A stretch of 64,000 bases of DNA from Vibrio rarus (lineage in GTDB: Bacteria > Pseudomonadota > Gammaproteobacteria > Enterobacterales > Vibrionaceae). Below the pieces are notes generated by a model. That model did no database searches and was not told where the DNA came from. It saw nothing but the letters and a program-made list of their open reading frames with translations. Below are positions 1-8,467 of this stretch, piece after piece (within the stretch, counting starts at the first letter, position 1; each line of letters begins with the position of its first letter). The stretch lies in NCBI RefSeq assembly GCF_024347075.1, contig NZ_AP024900.1, positions 1,798,001 to 1,862,000 on the forward strand, in the 5' to 3' direction. Both the position numbers and the translations under genes were made by a program.

Positions 1-2
1 AA

Positions 3-410
3 AGTGTCTATATTGGCCCACAAAATATTCTCGCAACAAAACTGCGAAACCGTATTCAGGACTCCGTTGTTCAGCTATTTCTGATCAATAAGTCACTCGC
101 AGCCGCTTCACAAGCTGCGGTAAATAACAATGCGCCAACGCAACAAAATACGCCGCAACTACCCAATGCGAACAGCCCTGTTAAGCAAAACGTTCCGCCT
201 CTACCAACAGGTTCGGGTAACTCAGTGCAACAAAATGTTCCGCCTCAACCAGCAAGTGCGGGCAACTCAGTACCGCAAAATGTTCCGCCTCAAACAGCTG
301 GGAACACTCTTACCCAGGCTCAACAACGAGCAATGAAAATGGAAAACCTTGAGTTGCAAATCAAACGTGATAAACATGTGCTGTTTGATCTTCTACCTGA
401 GCTTGATTAA
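3..410 (+). CDS. 3' end of unknown gene with Gln/Pro-rich tandem repeat
   Basis: This reading frame is open from the window edge to a TAA at 408-410, so the gene is cut at its 5' end and 135 residues are visible. The first ~40 residues look globular. They are followed by a low-complexity Asn/Gln/Pro-rich linker with three tandem units sharing QNVPPQ/L (nt 183-227, 228-272, 273-311; 15, 15 and 13 codons). A charged, probably helical tail closes the protein, ending DLLPELD. The 45-bp DNA units are well conserved, which points to recent repeat expansion. It ends 12 nt before the subtilase start, so the two could be cotranscribed. I do not recognise the family. Internal ATGs could be mistaken for starts, but the frame clearly continues upstream. 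Confidence 0.7.
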   Translation, partial: SVYIGPQNILATKLRNRIQDSVVQLFLINKSLAAASQAAVNNNAPTQQNTPQLPNANSPVKQNVPPLPTGSGNSVQQNVPPQPASAGNSVPQNVPPQTAGNTLTQAQQRAMKMENLELQIKRDKHVLFDLLPELD

Positions 411-422
411 AGGAATATTATA

Positions 423-2636
423 ATGAATAAGAATACCTACTTTGTATGCTTTCTTGGGCTTGGGCTGTTAAACGGTTGTGGTGGTGGTGAGTCCACCACT
501 CATGAAGTAAAAGAAAGTGCGCATACTCAGCAATTATTTGCTGCTGTGCCAAGCAATGCTGAGTATCAAACACAAAGTTTAACCACTCGCACCAATAACA
601 CACTTTATACCGATGCGGGCCGTTTAGTGCGTTTTGAGCAGCAAGGACATCAGCTATCCTTGGTGGATATCTCTGGCATCAAAAATGGTGCCCTTCGACA
701 AGAGGGCAATTCATTTCTCTATATTCCGCAAACCGCTGATGGGGAAACGAAATCTACAGACTCTTTTGTATATAGTGAGGATGGTGTTAACAAAACTGTC
801 ACTGTACAGATTAATGATGACCCAATGTATGCGCAACAGTGGCACCTGCATAATGTCGCGCAAACGGCTTATACCGATATGGATATTCCTGCCGATGGCG
901 AGACCGACATCAATATGAAAAACGCCTTAGCTTCCAGCTATCTTGGACAAGGTGTGACCGTTGGCGTGGTGGATTATGGTGCGGATATTACCCACCCTGA
1001 CCTAAACGTTGGTAAAGGTTCCCTCAATCTAGGTAGCCCTGTGCCTGCAGCCTCTCAAACTTCTATGCCTGTATTGAACGGGCATGGCACTGCCGTGGCT
1101 GGCATTATTGCTGAAAAAGGTTGGAATAATATAGGTGGTCGAGGGGTTGCTCCTGAGGCAAAAATCATCAGCTTTAATTTTCTGGACTCACCACAGAATG
1201 CATTAAATTTTGCCCGAAGCCATGGCTTTTCCAATACCACCGCTTCTGCCACTAATAATCTGAACAGCACCGACGATCTGAAAAAAGGGCTTGATAACCT
1301 TGCCCGTGTCTATAACGAAAGTTGGGGTACTACGGCTTTATGTACTAATGATACTGACTGGTACTGTTTAAATGAGAAAGCTTTCCTGAGTATTGCTCGT
1401 GAGGGGGCTCGTCATGGTTTTAAAGATAAAGGGATTATTTACCTAAAATCATCGGCAAATAATGAACAAGGTTTCGAGTTACACTCTGGATCGGCACAAC
1501 CGGGATACTACCAACCTAGTGATAGTAAACTGACTGATTTCACTACATTTGACCCTCAGTTGGCACCTAATGTCATCAACCATGGCCTGCCTTTCATTGG
1601 GGGGATGCTGAGCTTTTACAAAAACTCACCTTATGTCACTGTCGTCAGTTCAGTCACCGCCCAAGGTAAACAAGCCAGTTATTCAGGCTCTGGTGCAAAC
1701 GTATTTATTGCTGGCCTTGGTGGTGAAAGACCCTACCCTCGCATCATCACGACGGATGTTCAAGGTTGTAATGAAAGCATCGGCTTTGCTAATTTCACCA
1801 CCCGAGATACCTTTGTAGATAGCTTTAACCAAGGGCTATACGCAGAGAATCAGAACTGTGATTACAATGCAGAAATGGATGGTACTTCTGCTGCTACGCC
1901 CGTTGTGGCAGGGGCTGTTGCCGATATATTATCCGTAAACCCAGATCTTTCATGGCGTGATATTCGCAATATCCTTGCGCACACCGCTAAGAAAGTCGAT
2001 CCACAAAGTAAAGCGGTGACTCTTCCTCTTAAAGATGGTGAATTAACCGCACAATTGGGCTGGGTGACTAACGCTGCCGGTTTGCATTTCAACAATAAAT
2101 ACGGCTTTGGTCTGGTGGATATCGATAAAGCCATTGCAATGGCTAAAACTTACTCCCCTAAAACTTTAGGTTCTCTCGTTGAGTTTGCAAAAGTACGTTC
2201 AAAAGATATGGATAAAACCATTCCTGATGCCAGTGCAAAAGGTCTAAAAGAGCAAATTACTGTCTCTGATTCTGCCGTGGTTGAAACCGTTTCCTTATAC
2301 GTCAATATTGAACATGAAAGACTCAATGATGTGCAAGTTGAGTTGATCTCACCGAAAGGTACTCATGCTATCGCATTAAACCCGTATAACGGCATTCCAA
2401 AACAAAACAGTAGCTTACCGCTAAGTTATACCTTTAATATCAATACCTTCTGGGGAGAACCTATGCAAGGTGAATGGACGCTTAGAGTCTTTGATGCTAA
2501 TGACGGTACCTACTCTCAAAAAATGGGCAAGACCGGCGTCGATCTTAATCCAGATCTGATAAAAGCTGACAATAATAGCAAGCTAGGTGTTGTGCATGAT
2601 TGGTCTATTCAAATCAATGGTCATAAAGGAGCATAA
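423..2636 (+). CDS. S8 (subtilisin/kexin-type) serine protease lipoprotein with P-domain
   Basis: Predicted exported endopeptidase. The N-terminus has a hydrophobic segment and a lipobox (LLNGC, Cys19), implying outer-membrane anchoring. Residues ~60-140 resemble a cadherin-like/Ig module (motif TDSFVYSEDG). The catalytic domain carries Asp184 (VVDYGAD), His221 (NGHGTAVAG) and Ser489 (MDGTSAATP), so the triad is complete. Residues ~612-735 form a proprotein-convertase P-domain (DVQVELISPKGT, WTLRVFDAND), typical of kexin-like S8 proteases. AGGA lies upstream of the ATG at 423. A small exported protein starts one base after the stop codon, an arrangement known for the Aeromonas sobria serine protease ASP and its ORF2 chaperone. 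Substrate unknown. Confidence 0.93.
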   Translation: MNKNTYFVCFLGLGLLNGCGGGESTTHEVKESAHTQQLFAAVPSNAEYQTQSLTTRTNNTLYTDAGRLVRFEQQGHQLSLVDISGIKNGALRQEGNSFLYIPQTADGETKSTDSFVYSEDGVNKTVTVQINDDPMYAQQWHLHNVAQTAYTDMDIPADGETDINMKNALASSYLGQGVTVGVVDYGADITHPDLNVGKGSLNLGSPVPAASQTSMPVLNGHGTAVAGIIAEKGWNNIGGRGVAPEAKIISFNFLDSPQNALNFARSHGFSNTTASATNNLNSTDDLKKGLDNLARVYNESWGTTALCTNDTDWYCLNEKAFLSIAREGARHGFKDKGIIYLKSSANNEQGFELHSGSAQPGYYQPSDSKLTDFTTFDPQLAPNVINHGLPFIGGMLSFYKNSPYVTVVSSVTAQGKQASYSGSGANVFIAGLGGERPYPRIITTDVQGCNESIGFANFTTRDTFVDSFNQGLYAENQNCDYNAEMDGTSAATPVVAGAVADILSVNPDLSWRDIRNILAHTAKKVDPQSKAVTLPLKDGELTAQLGWVTNAAGLHFNNKYGFGLVDIDKAIAMAKTYSPKTLGSLVEFAKVRSKDMDKTIPDASAKGLKEQITVSDSAVVETVSLYVNIEHERLNDVQVELISPKGTHAIALNPYNGIPKQNSSLPLSYTFNINTFWGEPMQGEWTLRVFDANDGTYSQKMGKTGVDLNPDLIKADNNSKLGVVHDWSIQINGHKGA

Positions 2637-2637
2637 A

Positions 2638-3027
2638 ATGAAATCAATATTTAAAGTTCTAGCATTGGCTGTGCTTTTTTCTGGGTCTGCTCAGGCTGCC
2701 TATCAGATAAAAACAGATCAAGGTTTTGTCACATCAAAGCACATATACAGTGGCGATATTATCCGAACCTCACCAACTAGCACACCCTATACAGCCAGTG
2801 GTGAGATTATTGTTACTGTAAAAAAACCAGCACTAAGCGAATTGTTAAATTCCGTTTCAAAACTGGGTGGACAACTGGTATTTTCGGTAGAAAAAGATGC
2901 GGATAACCAGTTAGTGGTGGTCAATGGTGGTATTAGTGACTTACTGGGGCTTTGTAATGCACTGAGTTCTATTGACGGTGTGACGCAAGCAGGTATAGCG
3001 CCAACATCGCAACTCACCGCTCAATAG
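2638..3027 (+). CDS. Small exported protein, candidate ORF2-like chaperone/propeptide of the upstream protease
   Basis: 129 residues with a clear Sec signal peptide (basic N-terminus, hydrophobic core, likely cleavage after SAQA). The mature part has alternating strands and helices: EIIVTVKKP, ALSELLNSVSKLGG, QLVVVNGG, LLGLCNALSSIDGV. This order (strand, helix, Gly-Gly turn, strand, helix, 'GV' strand) resembles I9/fervidolysin-type subtilase prodomains. The gene begins one nucleotide after the protease stop (TAA A ATG), so translation is probably coupled. In Aeromonas sobria the gene after the kexin-like protease ASP (ORF2) encodes a separate chaperone needed for its maturation, and this gene sits in the same place. 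The assignment rests on position and inferred fold; similarity to ORF2 was not tested. I chose ATG 2638 over the in-frame 2587 start, which lies inside the protease gene and would spoil the signal peptide. Confidence 0.75.
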   Translation: MKSIFKVLALAVLFSGSAQAAYQIKTDQGFVTSKHIYSGDIIRTSPTSTPYTASGEIIVTVKKPALSELLNSVSKLGGQLVFSVEKDADNQLVVVNGGISDLLGLCNALSSIDGVTQAGIAPTSQLTAQ

Positions 3028-3202
3028 CCAGCACTTTAAGTTAAAAACTGTCAAACGGATTCTCTCGAACTAAACTCAATGACTAAGCTTATAAAAAAGT
3101 AGGCTTAGTCAACCTAACTAGGCATGAGATGTCGCACCATGTTGCATCTGCGCTTTTTATTAGGTGGCTTTCCCCTTATGGATAGCGTTTAGGAGAGAAT
3201 CC

Positions 3203-4147
3203 ATGCCTTACTTTAACACCCCTTTACCTGTAATGATTGGTCTACTGTCGATGCCCACAGTCGCCATCGAAGCTCCCCTTCCTATCAACACCTTTTATGA
3301 TTACCAGTTATACTCTCCTAGTAGCCAATACACGCCTTTAAACGCTCTTTCAGATGAACTGCTAAGTGCCGATGTTATTTTAGTGGGAGAATGGCATAGC
3401 CACTCAGCCATACATCGTTTTCAGTCGGATTTTTATCAAGCATTATTGAATGCCAATAGCCGTGTGACTTTATCCATGGAACAGTTTAGTCGTCCAGCCC
3501 AGCCGACAATCAATCGTTACCTCGAAGGGAAAATAGGGGAACTTGCCTTTATTGCTCATAGCAATGCATGGCCTAACTATACCAGCGATTACCGCTCCCT
3601 CGTAGAACAAGCTAAATCGGCAACCATGCCCGTCATTGCCGCCAATGCATCACGAGATATTGTACGCTGCATTAGTAAAGTCGGCGTTGACTACCTCAAA
3701 ACACTGGATAACACACAACAACAGCATGTTGCTACCCACTTAGACACCTCTGACAGGCCATACAAAAAGCAATTTATGGAAACAATGCAAGGCATGGATA
3801 AAAACAGAGTCGAACATATGTATGCCGCACAGATAGCCTGGGATGAAACGATGGCCGAAAGTATCGCCATGCACATTCAACAGCACCCTTCTCATCAAGT
3901 CATGCATGTTGCTGGTAAATATCACGTAGCAAACGGTATGGGGATTGCGCATTCACTGCACAAACGCGCGCCTAAGCTCAAGATAGTATTAATCACTCCT
4001 GTCACTAAAGACTTTCAGGTACATGGCACATCCCCCTACCCTGAATACACCTTACTCGTCAGGTCGCTTCCGCCACAAGTGGTCAATAACAATGGCTCTT
4101 ATGGATCTCACCCCTCTTACTCAGCCCATGATATTCACTGTAATTAA
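3203..4147 (+). CDS. ChaN family haem-binding-like protein
   Basis: 314 residues. The motif VILVGEWHSHSAIHRFQ followed by SMEQFSRP and later VMHVAGKYHVANGMG is characteristic of the ChaN/DUF399 family (Tiki/EreA-like fold), whose Campylobacter member binds haem and is linked to iron uptake. The N-terminus is hydrophobic (PVMIGLLSMPTVA) and may be a signal peptide, but no lipobox Cys is visible, unlike many ChaN lipoproteins. I chose ATG 3203 because AGGAGA precedes it at proper spacing; a GTG at 3164 is in frame but has no ribosome site. It stands alone on the plus strand after the protease pair. I found no clear Fur box. Confidence 0.82.
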   Translation: MPYFNTPLPVMIGLLSMPTVAIEAPLPINTFYDYQLYSPSSQYTPLNALSDELLSADVILVGEWHSHSAIHRFQSDFYQALLNANSRVTLSMEQFSRPAQPTINRYLEGKIGELAFIAHSNAWPNYTSDYRSLVEQAKSATMPVIAANASRDIVRCISKVGVDYLKTLDNTQQQHVATHLDTSDRPYKKQFMETMQGMDKNRVEHMYAAQIAWDETMAESIAMHIQQHPSHQVMHVAGKYHVANGMGIAHSLHKRAPKLKIVLITPVTKDFQVHGTSPYPEYTLLVRSLPPQVVNNNGSYGSHPSYSAHDIHCN

Positions 4148-4263
4148 TCAAGTGTTCATAAACACAATTTCACTCGTCATTATTTACATTTAAGATCAAA
4201 AAATCATTTAACCTCAAACTAAAGAGATTAAATGATTTATATTTTTATTATGACAGGGGTAGG

Positions 4264-5500
4264 CAGGGCAACCGCATGAGTGCCTAGTTTTTAGTCAGCG
4301 ATCTAAATCCAGCATTAAGGACTGCCTCTAACATTGATGTATTCATCATACAGCGCTTCTGTTTTCCAACGATACTTAGCTTTGTTGGCTCTGAGCGCAA
4401 CATGTTTAAACTGATATGTCTCAGGCACGATAAGTTTTCAGCGCCGTGCTCTTTGTATATTTGGCATTCATCTTCTTTCATCGTGACATCGAGCACCCAG
4501 TGCATAGATTCAATACCCCAGTGTCCCGCACAGCCGAAGCGGCTTGCTCTGCACTTAATTTCTTTGAACTGATGTAATATCGATATTCAAGGCCTACTGA
4601 TTTACTTTTTTCATATCGAAAGCTCTCGATCATCACTATCGATTTAAGGTTTTCCAGCGAGTAAAGTTTCCGTTAAGTCGCGTACTATCAAGTACATAGC
4701 ATTTTCTTGATTCAACTCGACCATAATTTCTCTCTAGTTCAATGCTCTCAGGTGAACTATAACGTTGCTCTGAAAGGCCGTTTCAACTGCTTTTCTAAGG
4801 GTGCTTTGATTGCTTTTAACCGCAAGTAAGTAATCACCGCCTTGCTGAATAATGGTCTTAGCAATCTCAGTTTGGCATGCCATTGCATCGATGGTAACTA
4901 AAGCCCCTTTAATATCAAGGAGCCTGATAAGTTCAGGGATCGCTGTAATTTCGTTACTTTTCTGCTCAGTTTTAAGTTGACCAAATACTAGGTTATTTGA
5001 AGATGAATAAGCACTGATCATATGTATTGTGCTTGATCTATCATCACGGTTGTACGAACCTCGAAGGGTTTTGCCGTCAATGGCAACCACTTGTCCATCA
5101 GTAAGAGTATGGACTGCCGCCATCTAGTTAATAAAGCATTCATGGAATGGCTCGATCTTAGAAATTATGCGGGCGATGGTGTCATCAGCAAGGATCCCAT
5201 TGATAAGCATATCATTACGTTTAAACCAGTCATGATGTCCAAGAACATATTCACGAATATCAAACCAACCTTTAGCCCCACCAATTATGGCACACAGAGA
5301 ACCAAACAGTACCTCAAATAGGCAATACGTAACCTTTGCACTTTGGCGTTTGTCAGTGACTGCGTGAAAGTGTTCTTTTAATTCGTCAATATGCATGTTC
5401 ATTGGGTCTCTCGTTAAAAAGAGAGTATAAGATCACAGCTAAATGTGATCGTCAAATTGATCGCTTCAAGTGATTAAAAAACGTTTGCGATCTTACCCTG
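4264..5500 (-). mobile_element. Degenerate ISAs1-family insertion sequence
   Basis: About 1.24 kb, the usual size for ISAs1 elements. It carries a broken ISAs1-type transposase on the minus strand. The left border reads CAGGGCAACCGCATG (4264 onward) and the right border, read inward, CAGGGTAAGATCGCAAACG (5500 downward). The shared CAGGG and GCA blocks suit terminal inverted repeats, but the two copies have diverged. I see no 8-bp target duplication, so this is an old, immobile copy. Borders are approximate. Confidence 0.72.
4284..5402 (-). pseudogene. ISAs1 family transposase, broken
   Basis: Three pieces read from high to low coordinates. Nt 5402-5127 encode the N-terminal 'DDE_Tnp_1-associated' region (LFGSLCAIIGGAKGWFDI). 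Nt 5123-4734 hold the catalytic start (VVAIDGKTLRGS ... LVTIDAMACQ). Nt 4505-4284 hold the end (MHWVLDVTMKEDECQI ... LRHISLNML). The first two are in the same frame, separated only by a TAG at 5126-5124 where family members normally have Trp, so this is a nonsense mutation. A frameshift follows near 4740: the next frame reads ELERNYGRVESRKCYVLD. Another lies near 4520, just before the HWGIE-like segment. Not functional. Confidence 0.85.
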
Positions 5501-5530
5501 CTTAAAGGTGTGAAGATGACCTTTCAAAGG

Positions 5531-5794
5531 TTATTGTTGCTCTGATTCTGGCTCCTTTATAGATAACTTACATACACCAGATATTCCAGTCAGCGTGATT
5601 CCTATCCAGAATAAAACGGGGATAGACTCAAATTCGCAAAACCAACCATCATTATTCAGTAAACATTCAGGAAAAGTAATAAAAGGATTAGAATCAGTCC
5701 CCCCATAATTAAAATTCCACATAAGAAGAGAAAGAATTAGAGTTACTATGCCAATCCTAAGGAGGTTAGTGAATAGTTTTGTTATATCTAACAT
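5531..5794 (-). CDS. Small hypothetical membrane protein
   Basis: 87 residues, no recognised family. Two hydrophobic segments (residues ~11-27, LRIGIVTLILSLLMWNF, and ~57-77, PVLFWIGITLTGISGV) flank a short loop with two cysteines; the tail is charged (KEPESEQQ). This suggests a two-span inner-membrane protein. It lies between two insertion sequences in AT-rich DNA, so it may be an acquired cargo gene or a remnant. The ribosome site is weak (GGGG about 10 nt upstream of the ATG at 5794). Coding status is likely but not certain. Confidence 0.5.
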   Translation of the reverse strand: MLDITKLFTNLLRIGIVTLILSLLMWNFNYGGTDSNPFITFPECLLNNDGWFCEFESIPVLFWIGITLTGISGVCKLSIKEPESEQQ

Positions 5795-6075
5795 TTTATA
5801 TTAAATCCCCATCAATAAGAACAGGTACCGATAATAGCACCCAAGTTTAAGTCTGTCACTAACCACTAGGTTCTATTGGCGTTATAGTAAATGAATGAAT
5901 AAGCTATTCGACAAGATGAATATAAATTATAAATAAGTTGATTAACATATTTCATATAATTTCCTTGGAATATTTAACGTTATGTATCAATTAAATTTGG
6001 ACACACTAAAATGAAACTTAACCAATATCTCAATAAAATATCACATGGCAATACGATCAACTTGGAATGCTTTCT

Positions 6076-7164
6076 CCCGATTTCAGATAATAACTGCGAC
6101 ATTCATGGAAAGGCATAGAAGAGGAAGCCAACTGCCGAAAGTGGTACGCTCTTCTCGCCAAAGAAACAAGCAGAACTACTATGAATTATCAGCAGTTGAC
6201 CGAGGGAAGAAGATATCAAATTTCTGCCCTTTTGGAACGGGGAATTTCAATATCTGAAATTGCTAAGACAGTTAAATGCCATCGCTCAACCGTTTATCGA
6301 GAGCTGAAACGATGTAGCAAGAAAGAACAATATCGGCCAGACAAAGCACATCATCAATCAATAGAAAAACGACGGCAAGCCCGTAAGTATCAAGTACCTC
6401 AATCGCGTATAGATTTTATTGAGGTTCTGTTGTCTATCGATTGGAGTCCAGAGCAAATATCTAATGTCTTAACCCGCGCAGGGGCTAAAGTGAGCCATGA
6501 GTGGATTTACCGATTCGTCGCTCGTAATAAGCGACAAGGTGGAAAGCTATTTAAGCACTTGCGCCAAGGCCATAAGCGGTATCGACGGGGCAAGACAGAG
6601 AAAGCACCTGCAATCAAAAACGCAGTTTCAATAGATGAAAGGCCTGACATTGTTGATAGTCGTGAACGCTTTGGTGACTGGGAAATTGATACGGTCTTAG
6701 GCAAGCATGGAACGGGGGCAATTGTCACTCTCTTAGAGCGTCAAACGCGTTTTTATCTGACACAGAAAGTGCCCTCTAAGTCAGCAAAAGACGTGACTAA
6801 CGCAACCATAGCAATGCTGATGCCTTATAAAGCGTTCGTTCATACTATTACCGCAGATAATGGTCGTGAGTTTGCAGGTCATGAAGAAATAGCACGGGCA
6901 TTAGAAACCGACGTGTACTTCGCACACCCTTACAGCTCTTGTGAACGAGGAGCGAATGAAAATGCTAACGGCCTGTTGAGACAGTACGTAAAGAAAGGAA
7001 CAGATCTAAGAACGGTTAGTGATGATGATATTGAAAGGGCGCAACAACGAATTAATTATCGTCCAAAAAAGTGTTTAGGGTTCAAGCAACCTGCTGTCAT
7101 TTTTAGAGAAATGATGGAGGCTACTTGAATATTAAGAATGTCGCACTTCGGAGTTGAATTCGGG
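6076..7164 (+). mobile_element. IS30-family insertion sequence
   Basis: About 1.09 kb, standard for IS30. The transposase is flanked by imperfect terminal inverted repeats of ~29 bp, at 6076-6104 and 7136-7164. Their inner ten bases match exactly (TGCGACATTC on the left, GAATGTCGCA on the right) and the outer CCCGA/TCGGG also match, with mismatches in between. No clear 2-3 bp target duplication is visible. The transposase frame is full length, so the element may still be active or recently so. Confidence 0.78.
6181..7128 (+). CDS. IS30 family transposase
   Basis: 315 residues. The N-terminal helix-turn-helix reads YQISALLERGISISEIA and HRSTVYREL, the classic IS30 DNA-binding region. The DDE integrase core follows: GDWEIDTVLG (first Asp), TADNGREFAGHE (second Asp), and CERGANENANGLLRQY with the Glu. 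The C-terminus RPKKCLGFKQPA is typical. No internal stop or frameshift is seen. The start at 6181 (MNYQQLTEGRRYQIS) matches common family starts. Confidence 0.95.
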   Translation: MNYQQLTEGRRYQISALLERGISISEIAKTVKCHRSTVYRELKRCSKKEQYRPDKAHHQSIEKRRQARKYQVPQSRIDFIEVLLSIDWSPEQISNVLTRAGAKVSHEWIYRFVARNKRQGGKLFKHLRQGHKRYRRGKTEKAPAIKNAVSIDERPDIVDSRERFGDWEIDTVLGKHGTGAIVTLLERQTRFYLTQKVPSKSAKDVTNATIAMLMPYKAFVHTITADNGREFAGHEEIARALETDVYFAHPYSSCERGANENANGLLRQYVKKGTDLRTVSDDDIERAQQRINYRPKKCLGFKQPAVIFREMMEAT

Positions 7165-7517
7165 CATAAGCATGTAATTGGCATTTGGAATGTATCTTTG
7201 CAAATTTGAGGTGATAACCAGATTTCAATGCTATTGAAATCGCACATAAATGATTGGTTGTATATTATTTAATTCATGTGTTGATTATGTAATCTATATT
7301 ATGCAGACGTGCTCATATTGTTTTATAAAGTCAGCTCTCTGTAACTCACTTTATAAGCTCTAAAAGTTAAATGAGATTGAATCATAATCTAGAAAAGTAT
7401 CTTAAGGGGGAGAGAACTATTTGACGCCCCATTCATCAATTCAACTGCGTGAACAAATATGAAACGTCATGATTAAGCTGATTTTTACTCTATTTAGTCA
7501 TCTAATCAAGCAACAAC
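7165..7517. other. Gene-free AT-rich stretch after the IS30 element
   Basis: No convincing reading frame on either strand. It contains one strong inverted repeat at 7323-7356 (TTATAAAGTCAG against CTCACTTTATAA, loop 8-10 nt). With no T-run on either side this is not a standard terminator. The rest looks like eroded intergenic or former mobile-element DNA. Confidence 0.5.
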
Positions 7518-7961
7518 CTAGTTAGGTTCGGGTAAATTTTGAATGTGGTCTTCCCAATTAATCACATCGATTTCATACACTATTTTATTGCGTACGCTTT
7601 CCCCGGCAGCATGCATGGCCGATTTTGAACCGTGTATTAGCGGGTGCCAAGAAGGGAGAGGATGACCTTCCGATAATAAGCGGTAGGCACAAGTCTCTGG
7701 TAACCAGTTAAACTCATCAATTTTATCACGAGTCAGTTTTAAACAAGATTCGCCGGAATCAAAGCGGTGCTCATAGTCATTACAGCGGCATGTCTTACTG
7801 TTTAACAAACTGCAAGCAACGTTGGTGTAGTAAACTACGTCACTGTCTTCATCCATCAATTTATGTAGGCAACACTTACCACAGCCATCACAAAGCGCTT
7901 CCCATTCTTGTTCGCTCATTTGTTCTAGGGTTTTTGTTTGCCAAAATGGAGAAGTCATCAT
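7518..7961 (-). CDS. ycgN: YcgN family cysteine-cluster protein (UPF0260)
   Basis: 147 residues, the usual size for YcgN/UPF0260. The family's cysteine motifs are present: CDGCGKCC near residue 24, then [18 protein letters not shown]. They probably bind a metal (zinc or iron-sulfur). The tail has the conserved [19 protein letters not shown] segment. Biochemical role unknown. The gene begins MM, so the true start may be 7958. It is divergent from a second Cys-cluster gene at 8133. Confidence 0.9.
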   Translation of the reverse strand: MMTSPFWQTKTLEQMSEQEWEALCDGCGKCCLHKLMDEDSDVVYYTNVACSLLNSKTCRCNDYEHRFDSGESCLKLTRDKIDEFNWLPETCAYRLLSEGHPLPSWHPLIHGSKSAMHAAGESVRNKIVYEIDVINWEDHIQNLPEPN

Positions 7962-8132
7962 TTATTTACCGTCGTGAACTTGGAGGCGTTTTATACCTAT
8001 TTGACGCCTAAAATACAAGCACAAACGACAATCAAGGACTTACAAGTATAGTTTTCACTGTTTGAGTAAAACATCTTTCAATCCTAGTAAATATGGCGAT
8101 AATCCTCCCTTTAAATTATTGAGAACAACGGT

Positions 8133-8384
8133 ATGGAATGTCGACTGTATTGCGGGGCGTGCTGTATTGCACCCAGTATCTCTAGTGGTTTCCCGCTACA
8201 CCCACATGGGAAAAAAGCAGGTGAACGTTGTAAGCAACTCACCGATGACAATCTATGCAAGCTATTTGGCAAAAAAGAACGTCCTGATGTTTGCCATGAT
8301 TTCAAAGCTGCAAAATGGGTTTGCGGTGAAGACTCCAAACAAGCTATTGAGATCCTTACAGAACTTGAATACATTACCGCCTGA
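8133..8384 (+). CDS. YkgJ family cysteine-cluster protein
   Basis: 83 residues. Cysteine pattern: CRLYCGACC at the N-terminus, then GERCKQL, NLCKLFG and DVCHDF, the YkgJ/CxxCxxCC metal-binding arrangement, followed by a short helical tail. Function unknown; the family may bind zinc or an Fe-S cluster. It lies between ycgN (divergent) and aqpZ (same strand, 83 nt downstream). A longer frame over the same bases (8062-8388) is a shadow without family features. Confidence 0.87.
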   Translation: MECRLYCGACCIAPSISSGFPLHPHGKKAGERCKQLTDDNLCKLFGKKERPDVCHDFKAAKWVCGEDSKQAIEILTELEYITA

Positions 8385-8467
8385 ATAAATATTCACGGAA
8401 ACTTTGCCTATATGGCAAATAGCGTATATTTTTAGTTCAGAACTCAATCAGATTCAAAGGACGTTTT

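Noticed and set aside
3081..3110. Inverted repeat GACTAAGC/GCTTAGTC after the small exported protein
   Set aside because: Stem of eight pairs but a 14-base loop and no T-run; too weak to call a terminator.
6011..6118. Short reading frame (MKLNQYLNKISHGN...) running into the IS30 left end
   Set aside because: Only 35 codons, its last part lies inside the IS, and no continuation is visible after the IS right end; not enough to call an interrupted gene.
6045..6257. 70-codon frame overlapping the IS30 left end and transposase start
   Set aside because: Overlaps the well-supported transposase in another frame and has no recognisable features.
8062..8388. 108-codon frame over the YkgJ-like gene
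   Set aside because: Shadow frame: the cysteine motifs of the overlapping 83-residue frame clearly mark the real gene.
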